From contig CAZXIC010000001.1 in NCBI GenBank assembly GCA_964640195.1, positions 110,285 through 174,284 of the forward strand: DNA of 64,000 nucleotides, read 5' to 3'. The DNA comes from CAZXIC01 sp964640195 (GTDB lineage Archaea > Iainarchaeota > Iainarchaeia > Iainarchaeales > GCA-2688035). The translations under genes and the position numbers were made by a program. Shown one piece after another: positions 47,179-54,959 of the stretch (positions are counted from its first letter, which is position 1; every line of letters begins with the position of its first letter). The notes beneath the pieces are model-generated. The model saw only the letters and a program-made list of their open reading frames with translations. It was not told where the DNA came from and searched no databases.

Positions 47179-49026
47179 ATGCGCTTCAGGACCCTGGCTG
47201 AATTCTTTGCTAAAATAGAGAAAGCAAGCTCAAGGCTTGCAATGACTGATCTGCTTGCAGCGTTGTTTAAGGAAGCAGCCTCTGGCGAGGTTGCGCAGGT
47301 CATCTACCTCTGCCAGGGGCAGCTTGCCCCTGCATACGAGCAGATTGAAATAGGCATGGGGGAAAAATTCGTAGAAGAAGCGATTGCAAAGGTTTCAGGC
47401 TACAGCAAAGAGGAAGTGCACAGGATTTACAAGGAGAAAGGCGACTTGGGGCTTGTGGCGGAAAGCATTCTCGCAAAGAAAAAGCAGCGCTCACTGTTCG
47501 CATCCGAGCTCAGCGTTGAAAAGGTTTTCAGGAATCTGATGAAAATTGCAACCGCTGCCGGTGCCGGCTCACAGCAACTGAAGATAAAGCTGCTGGCGGA
47601 GCTTCTGAACAGCTCTTCGCCGCTTGAGGCGCGCTATCTTGTGAGGATTCCGCTTGGAAACCTGCGGCTTGGAATCGGCGACCCGACAATCATGGACGCG
47701 TTTGCAATCAACCTTGCGAAAGAGGCGAGGGGTGAGAGGAAGCTGGTGAAGGAAATTGAGGGAAAATTGAAGGAAAAAAAGAAAGAGAAGAGGGAAAAAG
47801 AGTTCAGCAGAAAACTCAGGGTGCGCGTCAGGGAGCTGATTGAGGACAAGTACAATGTGCACAGTGATTTGGGAAGCATTGCAGAGAAGCTGAGAAAGCA
47901 CGGGCTTAAGGGCTTGCGGCAGATAAGCATGCAGCCGGGCATTCCCATAAGGCCGACGCTTGCCGAGAGGCTGCCAACCGCAGCTGAAATAATTGGAAAA
48001 CTGGGCTTATGCGCGGTTGAGGCAAAATACGACGGCTTCAGGCTGGCAGTGCACAAGAACTGTGCAAAGGTAACGATTTTCAGCAGGAGGCAGGAAAACG
48101 TTACAAAAATGTTTCCGGAGATTGCAGCTGCCGCGAGGAAGCAGATTAAGGCAGGGAAAGCGATATTTGAAGGGGAAGCGCTTGCATTCAACGAGCAGAC
48201 CGGCGAATATTATCCCTTCCAGGTTACTATACAGCGGAAGAGGAAATACGATGTGAAAAAGATGGCTGAGCAGTTCCCGCTCACGCTGTTTGCATTCGAC
48301 GCATTGTACGCAGATGGAAAAAACCTCATGGGCATGCCTTTCAGCAAAAGGAGGGAAAAGCTCAAGCACCTGATTGGCAGGGGCAAAACAATAGTCTTAA
48401 CTGATTCCATTGTCACAGATAACGCAAAAAAGGTTGAGCGCTACTTCAACGAGAATGTGGAAAAAGGCCTTGAGGGGATAATCGCAAAAGACCTGAATGC
48501 GCCGTACATTGCTGGTGCGAGAAAGTTTGCCTGGATTAAGCTGAAGAGGAGCTATAAGGGAGAGCTGGGCGACACTGTTGACACAGTGATAATCGGCTAC
48601 TTTAAGGGAAGAGGCCACAGGGCTGAATTTGGTTTGGGCGCGCTGCTGACAGCCGTTTACGATGAAAAAAGCGATGCTTTCAAGAGCATTGCAAAGATTG
48701 GCAGCGGCATGACGGAAGAGAAGCTGGTTGAACTGCACAAGATGCTGAACAAAATAAAGCAGCCCAAAAAGCCTGCAAGGGTTGACTCGGAATTGAAACC
48801 GGACGTGTGGGTTGAACCAAGATACGTTGTTGAAGTGATTGCGGACGAGATAACAAGAAGTCCTGTACATACTGCCGCAATGGAAAAGGGGAAGGGCGGG
48901 CTTGCTCTGCGCTTTCCGAGAATGCTGAAGCTGAGGGCTGACAGAAAGCCGGAGCAGGCAACAACAGTAAAAGAGGTTTCTGCAATGTTCAGAAAGCAGA
49001 GGCATGTGAAAACAAAGGCGGTGTAA
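47179..49026 (+). CDS. lig: ATP-dependent DNA ligase
   Basis: 615 residues, archaeal replicative type. N-terminal DNA-binding domain (residues ~1-260), adenylation motif I VEAKYDGFRLAVHKN with Lys283, motif III-like FEGEALAFN, motif IV FALDALYADG-type stretch (FAFDALYADGKNL), motif V KKVERYFNENVEKGLEGIIAK and FAWIKLKRSYKGELGDTVD, then an OB domain ending in LRFPRMLKLRADR. It seals nicks in replication and repair. Promoter-like TATATTTAAC at 47143-47152. The small membrane-protein gene follows 3 bases after. Confidence 0.97.
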   Translation: MRFRTLAEFFAKIEKASSRLAMTDLLAALFKEAASGEVAQVIYLCQGQLAPAYEQIEIGMGEKFVEEAIAKVSGYSKEEVHRIYKEKGDLGLVAESILAKKKQRSLFASELSVEKVFRNLMKIATAAGAGSQQLKIKLLAELLNSSSPLEARYLVRIPLGNLRLGIGDPTIMDAFAINLAKEARGERKLVKEIEGKLKEKKKEKREKEFSRKLRVRVRELIEDKYNVHSDLGSIAEKLRKHGLKGLRQISMQPGIPIRPTLAERLPTAAEIIGKLGLCAVEAKYDGFRLAVHKNCAKVTIFSRRQENVTKMFPEIAAAARKQIKAGKAIFEGEALAFNEQTGEYYPFQVTIQRKRKYDVKKMAEQFPLTLFAFDALYADGKNLMGMPFSKRREKLKHLIGRGKTIVLTDSIVTDNAKKVERYFNENVEKGLEGIIAKDLNAPYIAGARKFAWIKLKRSYKGELGDTVDTVIIGYFKGRGHRAEFGLGALLTAVYDEKSDAFKSIAKIGSGMTEEKLVELHKMLNKIKQPKKPARVDSELKPDVWVEPRYVVEVIADEITRSPVHTAAMEKGKGGLALRFPRMLKLRADRKPEQATTVKEVSAMFRKQRHVKTKAV

Positions 49027-49029
49027 AAA

Positions 49030-49269
49030 GTGTTCTTGCGAAATGTTGCGCTGAACTTCTGGAAAATAGTTTTGTTTTTGGCTGCGCTTGCCATAGTTTT
49101 CTACGTATTGATTGAGTTCAGGCTGTGGAGCATGGAATGGACAGAGTACTTCCTGAAGGTTGGGAAATGGGAGGAGATAGTTTTCATAAGCCTGGTCATT
49201 GCAGCCGTGAGCATTGTAGTCCTGAAGCTTTTCCAGTGGCACGTCAGGCTGCAGTCAAGGAGGCGTTGA
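49030..49269 (+). CDS. Small two-helix membrane protein
   Basis: 79 residues from GTG 49030, 3 bases after the ligase stop. Hydrophobic helices at about 10-28 (IVLFLAALAIVFYVLIEF) and 46-64 (IVFISLVIAAVSIVVLKLF), basic end (QSRRR). Followed 1 base later by the Cys-rich anchored protein. Likely part of a small envelope operon; function unknown. Confidence 0.6.
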   Translation: MFLRNVALNFWKIVLFLAALAIVFYVLIEFRLWSMEWTEYFLKVGKWEEIVFISLVIAAVSIVVLKLFQWHVRLQSRRR

Positions 49270-49270
49270 A

Positions 49271-50260
49271 ATGCCCCTCGGCTTCAAGCTGCTTGTGTTC
49301 GCGATTGCAGCGGTGCTGCTGCTGGCAATTTTTTACACCTTCATTGCACCGCTTTTCTTTCCAGGCACTAACACGATTGCAGAGATTGAAAAAAGCCTGA
49401 AAAACGCGGAAACCGGGCTTGGGGAAGGCTTTGGCAAGCAGTTGACATTTGAAGCCGGCGCTGCAGTGCGGGGCGTGTCCTTCGACACGAGGACAAGGAA
49501 TGTGGTGTTCAGCTGCAACAGCGCTGCGCTCTGCTGCCCGAAAGGAGAGAAATGCAGCGATGCTATTGAATGGAGTGAGAGGAGGGTAATCTTCAGGGAA
49601 GCGATTACGGTTGAAACAACCGCAAGGTGCGAAGAGCAGGCAGGGCTGTTCGCCTGCAAGATTTATTTCGGTGAAACGCCGGCGCAGGTTAAAATAGCTG
49701 GCATTGAAGCAGAGCAACAATTTGACTTAAGCATGGGCAAGCCAACTGTTGTTGTTTCAGTTGAAAACACCGGAAGCAAAGAAATATTTCAGGGGGCGGT
49801 TGACGTAAAAGTAGCGCAGCTTTCTTTGCGAGATGGCCAGTGGCAGGAAACCTTTATCGCAACAGCGGGAAAAACCGAAAATTTGGGAGGATTGCTGCCA
49901 GATGAAAGGAAAGAGGTTGCGGTAGAGTTGAACATCAATGTGGACGCGAGGTTCAAGGTAGAGGTCACTGCAAGCGGCTTGGATGCAGGGCATGACAGCA
50001 ACACTATTTACTTCAATACAAGCGGTGCTGCAAGCAGCTGTGCCGCAGAAAAATGCGACAGCCCGCAGCTTTCTGCTGGGGAATGCACTGCAAGGTGCTA
50101 CTGCACTGGATGCATGCTTGGCAGCGACTGCCTGCAGATGCTTAGGGAGGCTGGCGGCACTGCGCTTGGCTTGGCCGAAGAAGCTAATCTGGATGCAGCC
50201 GAGAATTATATCCTTGGCTCCAACATCGTTGAATTTGTTTTGCCCCTGCACCTCTGCTAG
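49271..50260 (+). CDS. Anchored Cys-rich extracellular protein
   Basis: 329 residues. N-terminal membrane helix (LLVFAIAAVLLLAIFYTFIA) anchors an external part with pairs of Cys (NSAALCCPKGEKCSD; EEQAGLFACKIYFG), a beta-sandwich domain (VVVSVENTGSKEIFQGAVDV, EVAVELNINVDARFKVEVTA) and a Cys-dense tail (SCAAEKCDSP, CTARCYCTGCMLGSDC). The start style resembles archaeal pilin/secretion substrates but no type III signal is clear. It ends convergently over the dph6 end (50257-50260). Confidence 0.65.
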   Translation: MPLGFKLLVFAIAAVLLLAIFYTFIAPLFFPGTNTIAEIEKSLKNAETGLGEGFGKQLTFEAGAAVRGVSFDTRTRNVVFSCNSAALCCPKGEKCSDAIEWSERRVIFREAITVETTARCEEQAGLFACKIYFGETPAQVKIAGIEAEQQFDLSMGKPTVVVSVENTGSKEIFQGAVDVKVAQLSLRDGQWQETFIATAGKTENLGGLLPDERKEVAVELNINVDARFKVEVTASGLDAGHDSNTIYFNTSGAASSCAAEKCDSPQLSAGECTARCYCTGCMLGSDCLQMLREAGGTALGLAEEANLDAAENYILGSNIVEFVLPLHLC

Positions 50261-50946
50261 GACTGCTTTTCAACCAGCCTTGCTTTCTTAACCAGCAATT
50301 CGCCCCTCACGCCGTCCCAGTGCCTTTTGCTTTCAGCAATAGATATCTTTTTCTTGAACAGCGGGCAGTCCAGCACGAGGGTTTCAATCTCGCCACCTTC
50401 TCCGGCTGGATTGATAGAAAAACGCTGCTGCAATTCAGCCAGCTCATTCACTGCAGATTCGTCCAGCATCCTGCCCAGCCAGTTCTCGCCCAAACCCTTT
50501 GCCGCGACAGCAACAACCATTATGCTGAAATTGTGCTGCAGCATTTCCAGTAACAGCTCTGATTGGTTCAGCTGCCACAAGGGTGCAATGTGCTGCAGGC
50601 GCAGCTTTTTGCATATCAGGTCAATTCGCCTCTTCTGGTAGGTGCTTGCAATCGCACCTGTCAGGACGCCTTCAATCCCTTCCTTCTCCCTCAGCTCTGA
50701 CAAAAGCTCGTACAGCACCCACAGCTCCGCTTCCTTTCCATGCTTTGCTTCGCCTACAACAAGCGGCATCTCAAGCGCAAGCGCTGCGTGCTCTGTCAGC
50801 CCGATGTTTGGCAGATGGTACATGTAAGAGTCGGTGGAGTATGACTTGATTGAGACAAGGGAGGCAATGCAATGGTTCTGGTTCACGGCGTTGAACAAGG
50901 CATAGGCGCTGTCTTTTCCGCCTGAAAACAAGCAAGCGAGCAGCAT
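50257..50946 (-). CDS. dph6: Diphthine-ammonia ligase
   Basis: 229 residues of the ATP pyrophosphatase family. LACLFSGGKDSAYALFNAV holds the SGGKDS PP-loop, followed by SYMYHLPNIGLTEHAALALEMP and EGVLTGAIASTYQKRRIDLIC, which are characteristic of Dph6/ATP-PPase (MJ0570) proteins, ending with GEGGEIETLVLDCPLF. It makes the amide of diphthamide on elongation factor 2. Monocistronic. Confidence 0.92.
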   Translation of the reverse strand: MLLACLFSGGKDSAYALFNAVNQNHCIASLVSIKSYSTDSYMYHLPNIGLTEHAALALEMPLVVGEAKHGKEAELWVLYELLSELREKEGIEGVLTGAIASTYQKRRIDLICKKLRLQHIAPLWQLNQSELLLEMLQHNFSIMVVAVAAKGLGENWLGRMLDESAVNELAELQQRFSINPAGEGGEIETLVLDCPLFKKKISIAESKRHWDGVRGELLVKKARLVEKQS

Positions 50947-50951
50947 GTCAG

Positions 50952-51083
50952 CTAATTCTCCCCGGCTTTGTTTTTTGCGCCAAGCAGCCTTGTTTTTTCA
51001 GCGCACAGCCTTTTGCCCGCGCATTGCGGAGCAGGGCAGCACTTGCTCTGAACAACCAGTCCCCCAGCCCAAAATGAAGCCAA
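50952..51083 (-). CDS. Possible 43-residue Cys-rich leader ORF before dph6
   Basis: A TTG at 51083 opens MASFWAGGLVVQSKCCPAPQ and continues CAGKRLCAEKTRLLGAKNKA to TAG at 50952-50954, five bases before the dph6 start. Four Cys in a small basic peptide look like a zinc site, and the ORF fills the dph6 leader. No ATG and no clear ribosome-binding site, so weakly supported. Confidence 0.3.
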   Translation of the reverse strand: MASFWAGGLVVQSKCCPAPQCAGKRLCAEKTRLLGAKNKAGEN

Positions 51084-51114
51084 TTAATATTAAATTAACC
51101 CAGTATATTAATTT
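51084..51114 (+). promoter_or_regulatory. Shared AT-rich promoter of gatD and dph6
   Basis: ATTAATATTAAATT (51084-51097) and TATATTAATTTAA (51102-51114) are TATA-like tracts between the divergent dph6 and gatD genes; the ATG of gatD follows at 51126, so gatD has little or no leader. Confidence 0.5.
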
Positions 51115-51125
51115 AATTGATTGAA

Positions 51126-52472
51126 ATGCCTGCGCAGCTTAAACAGTTTTTGCGGAAACACGCGCTGAAAGATGGTGACAGGATTGCGGTGAGATGGCAA
51201 AGCAGGGAAATGCATGGTACTGTAATACCTTCAGCTGACCAAAGGCTGCTTGTTTTAAAGCTTGACAACGGCTACAATATCGGCATTGAACTGCAGAAGA
51301 TAAAGGGAGTGAAGAAAACCGGCAGGGGGAAAGCAGTCGGCAAGGCAGCTGCTGCAAGCGTAAGCAAACGAGAAGGGCTGCCGGCAATTACGATTCTGCA
51401 CACAGGCGGAACAATTGCAAGCAGGGTTGATTATCGCTCTGGAGCGGTTTACAGCTCCTTTAACCCTGCAGACCTGCTGACAATGTTTCCAGAGCTGGCT
51501 GAAATAGCGAACTTTGACTCAAAGCTGTTGAGGAACATGTGGAGCGATGACCTCCGCTTCAAGCACATTGGAATTATCGCAGAGGCTGTTGAAAAGGAAG
51601 CGAAAAAAGGCGCTGCAGGCGTAATCATCGGCATGGGAACAGACAACCTGGCTGTTGCAGCAGCAGCTCTTTCGTTTGCCCTTGAGAAATGCCCGATTCC
51701 CGTGCTGCTTGTCGGCGCCCAGAGAAGCAGCGACAGGGGAAGCAGCGACGCGGCAGTTAACCTAATCTGCGCAGCCCTCTTCGTTGCAAAGAGCGATTTC
51801 GCGGGTGTTGCGATATGCATGCACCGCAGTTCAAGCGATGATCAGTGTGCGATTCTTCCCGCCTGCAAGACAAGGAAGCTGCATACCTCAAGGAGAGACG
51901 CGTTCAAGCCTGTGAATGACAGTGCAATTGCGCTGGTTGATTACAGGACAGGGGGAATAAAATTTTTGAAGAAAAACTATGTGAAAAGGGGCAAAGGACG
52001 GGAGATTGCGGTAAAGCCGAAATTTGAGGAAATGGTTGGCCTGCTGAAGATAACTATTAACATGTTCCCGCAGCAGTTTGAGTTCTTTTCAAAAAACAAA
52101 TTCAAGGGCTTGGTGTTAGAGGGAACGGGTCTTGGGCACACGCCTGGGCACACGCCGGATGAAATAACCAAGAAAGCAAAGCAGAGGCAGATGCTTTCAG
52201 CAATAGAAAAGTTCGTGAAAAAAGGCGGCATTGCTGTGATGGCTTCGCAGTGCCTTTTTGGCAGGGTGCAGATGCATGTTTATGACAAGGGCACTGATTT
52301 GATGCGTTTGGGCGTCATAGCTGGAGAAGACATGCTGCCGGAAACCGCCTTTGTAAAGCTTGCCTGGCTTCTGGGGAACTATCCGCCGGAAAAAGCAAAA
52401 GAGCTTGTTGCAAAAAACTTGAGGGGTGAAATAAGCGAAAGAACGGAAATCGGCGAATTTGCGCCGGCTTAA
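51126..52472 (+). CDS. gatD: Glu-tRNA(Gln) amidotransferase subunit D
   Basis: 448 residues from ATG 51126 (frame open from 51117). An N-terminal ~85-residue domain precedes the asparaginase-like domain: TILHTGGTIASRVDYRSGA with the nucleophile Thr, GVIIGMGTDNLAVAAAALSF with the second Thr-Asp, LLVGAQRSSDRGSSDAAVNL and VLEGTGLGHTPG. GatD releases ammonia from glutamine or asparagine for GatE, which amidates Glu-tRNA(Gln). GatDE is found only in archaea. gatE follows 2.5 kb downstream after an inserted set of small genes. Confidence 0.96.
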   Translation: MPAQLKQFLRKHALKDGDRIAVRWQSREMHGTVIPSADQRLLVLKLDNGYNIGIELQKIKGVKKTGRGKAVGKAAAASVSKREGLPAITILHTGGTIASRVDYRSGAVYSSFNPADLLTMFPELAEIANFDSKLLRNMWSDDLRFKHIGIIAEAVEKEAKKGAAGVIIGMGTDNLAVAAAALSFALEKCPIPVLLVGAQRSSDRGSSDAAVNLICAALFVAKSDFAGVAICMHRSSSDDQCAILPACKTRKLHTSRRDAFKPVNDSAIALVDYRTGGIKFLKKNYVKRGKGREIAVKPKFEEMVGLLKITINMFPQQFEFFSKNKFKGLVLEGTGLGHTPGHTPDEITKKAKQRQMLSAIEKFVKKGGIAVMASQCLFGRVQMHVYDKGTDLMRLGVIAGEDMLPETAFVKLAWLLGNYPPEKAKELVAKNLRGEISERTEIGEFAPA

Positions 52473-52515
52473 ACCCCAAAAGCATTAAAAAGACCAGAGA
52501 CACAAATTCTTTTAC

Positions 52516-53340
52516 ATGAGACCTAGTAAGAGATTAGCCCACCAGCATGCCCAAGCATTAAGGATAAACAAAGTTTACGATTTGCTGAAAAGGAGAAAAA
52601 CCCCGGCGCAAATAGCAAAAAAATTACATACTTCACAACATACTATAAGCAGTTCAATTGATATCCTAAGGGGCGGCACTGCAAGTGGTAAACTAGCTTT
52701 TATACCCGAGCCCGGGCAGCGTGTATTGCCATTTCAAAAGCAACGTGCTTTAAGGATAAACAAAGTTTACGATTTGCTGAAAAGGAGAAAAAGCCGTGAG
52801 CAAATCCGCAGTGCTCTAGGCGTTTCTATGGGTTCTGTTCAAGCCGATATAAATATACTTAGGGAAAGCACTATTGCCGGCAAATTGGATTTTACCCCCC
52901 GATGGCATCAGAGGCCGTTGAACACTAAAAAGAAAAAAGGTTGCCAGAAACTTATAAAATTTGCCAGTAAGTTAATCGCCCATAAGCTAGTTGGCGGCGT
53001 GGAAATATACAATAGGGTTTTGCCGAATCGCAAAATTTCGCTTCTAATCTACAAAAATAGAAGACGGTTTGGGCAGGTATTTTTTGAAAAAATAGTCGGT
53101 GATAAGAAAAAACGATTATCAGTTGCTTCGCTAGAAAAAATAAGTGTGAATTCCAATTTAGGCATTAAAGAAAAGGCAGTTTTGTTCGGCTTGGCGGCCG
53201 GAATTAGCGGGGAAATAATTGGCGAGCACTTTGGGGAAACTAGGGCCAATGTTAACCTAATAAAACAAAGATTGGAAAGAACAGCTCGTTTGCCATCAAA
53301 AAATAAAGCTGAGGGAAAAAAATGCAGGAAATTGTCTTGA
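52516..53340 (+). CDS. Duplicated helix-turn-helix protein
   Basis: 274 residues, very basic. Two HTH-like units occur at residues ~13-55 and ~77-119, each opening ALRINKVYDLLKRRK; the coding DNA contains a perfect 42-base direct repeat (52559-52600 and 52751-52792, 64 codons apart). A third HTH-like segment is near 205-250 (IKEKAVLFGLAAGISGEIIG, ETRANVNLIKQRLERTAR). Composition is AT-rich and unlike the flanking gatD/gatE genes, so it looks acquired and recently rearranged. ATG 52516 has weak signals. Its end overlaps the flavin reductase gene by 19 bases. Confidence 0.6.
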   Translation: MRPSKRLAHQHAQALRINKVYDLLKRRKTPAQIAKKLHTSQHTISSSIDILRGGTASGKLAFIPEPGQRVLPFQKQRALRINKVYDLLKRRKSREQIRSALGVSMGSVQADINILRESTIAGKLDFTPRWHQRPLNTKKKKGCQKLIKFASKLIAHKLVGGVEIYNRVLPNRKISLLIYKNRRRFGQVFFEKIVGDKKKRLSVASLEKISVNSNLGIKEKAVLFGLAAGISGEIIGEHFGETRANVNLIKQRLERTARLPSKNKAEGKKCRKLS

Positions 53341-53852
53341 ACGAGGCAGCGCGGCTTCTTTACCCGCGCCTTACAGTGCTCGTTACATCCGTAAGCCCTG
53401 CCGGAAATGTTAACGCAGCGCCCTACAGCTGGGTTGCCCCTGTTTCATTCGCCCCGCCAATGCTCTATGTGGGAATCCAGAGGAGGGAAACGCTTACAGT
53501 GAAGAACATAATGGCAACCAAGGAATTTGTGGTGAACGTTGTGACAAGGGACTGGGCGCAGCAGGCGGTCAACTGCGAGGCGAAAGAGGTGGACAAGGTG
53601 GAGAAATCGGGTGTAAGGTTCAGGGAAAGCAGGAAAGTGAAACCGCCGACAGCAGAGCAGGCAAAAATTGCCCTTGAGTGCAGGCTGAAGGACATAGTCA
53701 AAACAGGCGACGCAGACCATTTCCTTGTAATCGGCGAGATAGTCCATGCGGAAAGGGACGAAAAGCTGGATGATAAAGAAATTGCAATGCATCTCAGCGG
53801 AGGGCGCTTTGTCTGCCCAGGCAAGGAATTCTCAGTCGAGAGGAAGAAATAA
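53322..53852 (+). CDS. Flavin reductase-like FMN-binding protein
   Basis: 176 residues of the DIM6/NTAB split-barrel family. LLYPRLTVLVTSVSPAGNVN, AAPYSWVAPVSFAPPMLYVG, KNIMATKEFVVNVVTRDWAQ and DHFLVIGEIVHAERDEKL are the FMN-binding strands and dimer surface. It would transfer electrons between a nicotinamide or ferredoxin donor and FMN partners. Sits in the gatD-gatE interval, before another flavoprotein (54374). Confidence 0.88.
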   Translation: MQEIVLNEAARLLYPRLTVLVTSVSPAGNVNAAPYSWVAPVSFAPPMLYVGIQRRETLTVKNIMATKEFVVNVVTRDWAQQAVNCEAKEVDKVEKSGVRFRESRKVKPPTAEQAKIALECRLKDIVKTGDADHFLVIGEIVHAERDEKLDDKEIAMHLSGGRFVCPGKEFSVERKK

Positions 53853-53889
53853 AAAGGATGAAAAACAAGAAATTTGTAAGGTGGATTTT

Positions 53890-54096
53890 TTGGCTAGAAA
53901 GTTCAACGCAAAAAGAGCGCCTGCCTCGCAGGTTAGAGCAAGGGTTGACAGCACTTGCAGGTTTGTTATAGGGCGGTCTGCTAGTGGGAACATAAAAAAT
54001 GTCACTTTGGAAATGGCTAAAACTGCCGCCCATAAGAATAAGTTGCCTGAAGCAGATGTTATAGCAAAACTGAGGCAGATGGGAGCAGAAATTTGA
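53890..54096 (+). CDS. Small basic protein, unknown
   Basis: 68 residues from TTG 53890 with AAGGTGG nine bases upstream; the open frame extends upstream without ATG. MARKFNAKRAPASQVRARVD, STCRFVIGRSASGNIKNVTL, AHKNKLPEADVIAKLRQMGA. Basic with an amphipathic end; nucleic-acid binding is plausible. Base use matches the neighbouring tiny gene at 54142 rather than the housekeeping genes. Confidence 0.45.
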   Translation: MARKFNAKRAPASQVRARVDSTCRFVIGRSASGNIKNVTLEMAKTAAHKNKLPEADVIAKLRQMGAEI

Positions 54097-54141
54097 TTTA
54101 AATCAAATTATTATCAAAAGCAAGCTGTGGGGCATAAGGCA

Positions 54142-54333
54142 ATGAGAATGTCAAACCTTCGCAAACGCATAGAAAGAAAGAAGCGACTTGGAAAAACAAG
54201 GAGAGAACAACGATTAGCGAAAAGAGATAAAGGCATGGGAGCCTCACCGGAAACCCTCGATACAATTTTTTCACAATTGGCAGCTGAAAGAGCAGCAAGA
54301 GGCGTAGGAAAAAAGAGGCCTATGAAAAGTTGA
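54142..54333 (+). CDS. Small basic protein, unknown
   Basis: 63 residues from ATG 54142 (ATG 54148 also possible). First half almost all charged (NLRKRIERKKRLGKTRREQR), second half helical (ETLDTIFSQLAAERAARGVG) with a basic end KKRPMKS. Similar in style to 8691-8975 and 11040-11360, suggesting a class of small basic proteins in this genome. Function unknown. Confidence 0.45.
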   Translation: MRMSNLRKRIERKKRLGKTRREQRLAKRDKGMGASPETLDTIFSQLAAERAARGVGKKRPMKS

Positions 54334-54373
54334 ATAATTCCCTTTAAATCCCTTTTTCTGCTTCCTTTTTCTT

Positions 54374-54925
54374 ATGAAGGTCCTTGCAGTCTGCGGCTCG
54401 CCGCGGAAAGGAAACACTGAGGCGATGCTGAAGCGCCTGCTTGACGGTGCAAGAAGCAGGGGCGCTGCAATTGAGCTTGTTCTGCTCAGGGAGAAGAAAA
54501 TTGAATTATGCGACGGCTGCGACAGCTGCTGGGGCACGAACAAGGGCTGCCATGTGATGGACGACATGCAACCGCTGTATGGAAAGCTTTTTGCTGCTGA
54601 TGCAATTGTTTTCGGCTCTCCGAACTACTTCGGCAATTATACTGCTTTAATGAAAATGTTTGTTGACAGGCTGAACCCCTACTGCAAGCCTAACAGGTTC
54701 AAGGGAAAGAAAGCAGCAATAGTTTGCGTCGGAGGCCAGCAACTGCACAATGTAAAAAGATGCGAACAGGCGCTTAAGTTCGTTGTCAAGGACCTAGAAA
54801 TGCAGCTCGCAGGGAGCATTGTCGCAAGAGCTGAAAAGCCATTGGAGATTCTGAAAAACGAGGAAGTAATGAAACAGTGCTTTGAGCTGGGGGAAAAGCT
54901 GGCAGCAAATGGAAAAAGCGCTTAA
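54374..54925 (+). CDS. Iron-sulfur flavoprotein (Isf-like NAD(P)H-dependent FMN reductase)
   Basis: 183 residues with the flavodoxin-like fold: VLAVCGSPRKGNTEAMLKRL binds FMN phosphate, and IELCDGCDSCWGTNKGCHVM provides the C-x2-C-x2-C-x-n-C cluster motif of archaeal iron-sulfur flavoproteins; IVFGSPNYFGNYTALMKMFV is the second FMN loop. Such proteins move electrons and reduce peroxide or oxygen in anaerobes. TATA-like CTTTAAATC lies ~30 bases upstream. Confidence 0.9.
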   Translation: MKVLAVCGSPRKGNTEAMLKRLLDGARSRGAAIELVLLREKKIELCDGCDSCWGTNKGCHVMDDMQPLYGKLFAADAIVFGSPNYFGNYTALMKMFVDRLNPYCKPNRFKGKKAAIVCVGGQQLHNVKRCEQALKFVVKDLEMQLAGSIVARAEKPLEILKNEEVMKQCFELGEKLAANGKSA

Positions 54926-54959
54926 AAACATTTGTTGCTTCTCTTATTACTGGTTTTGG

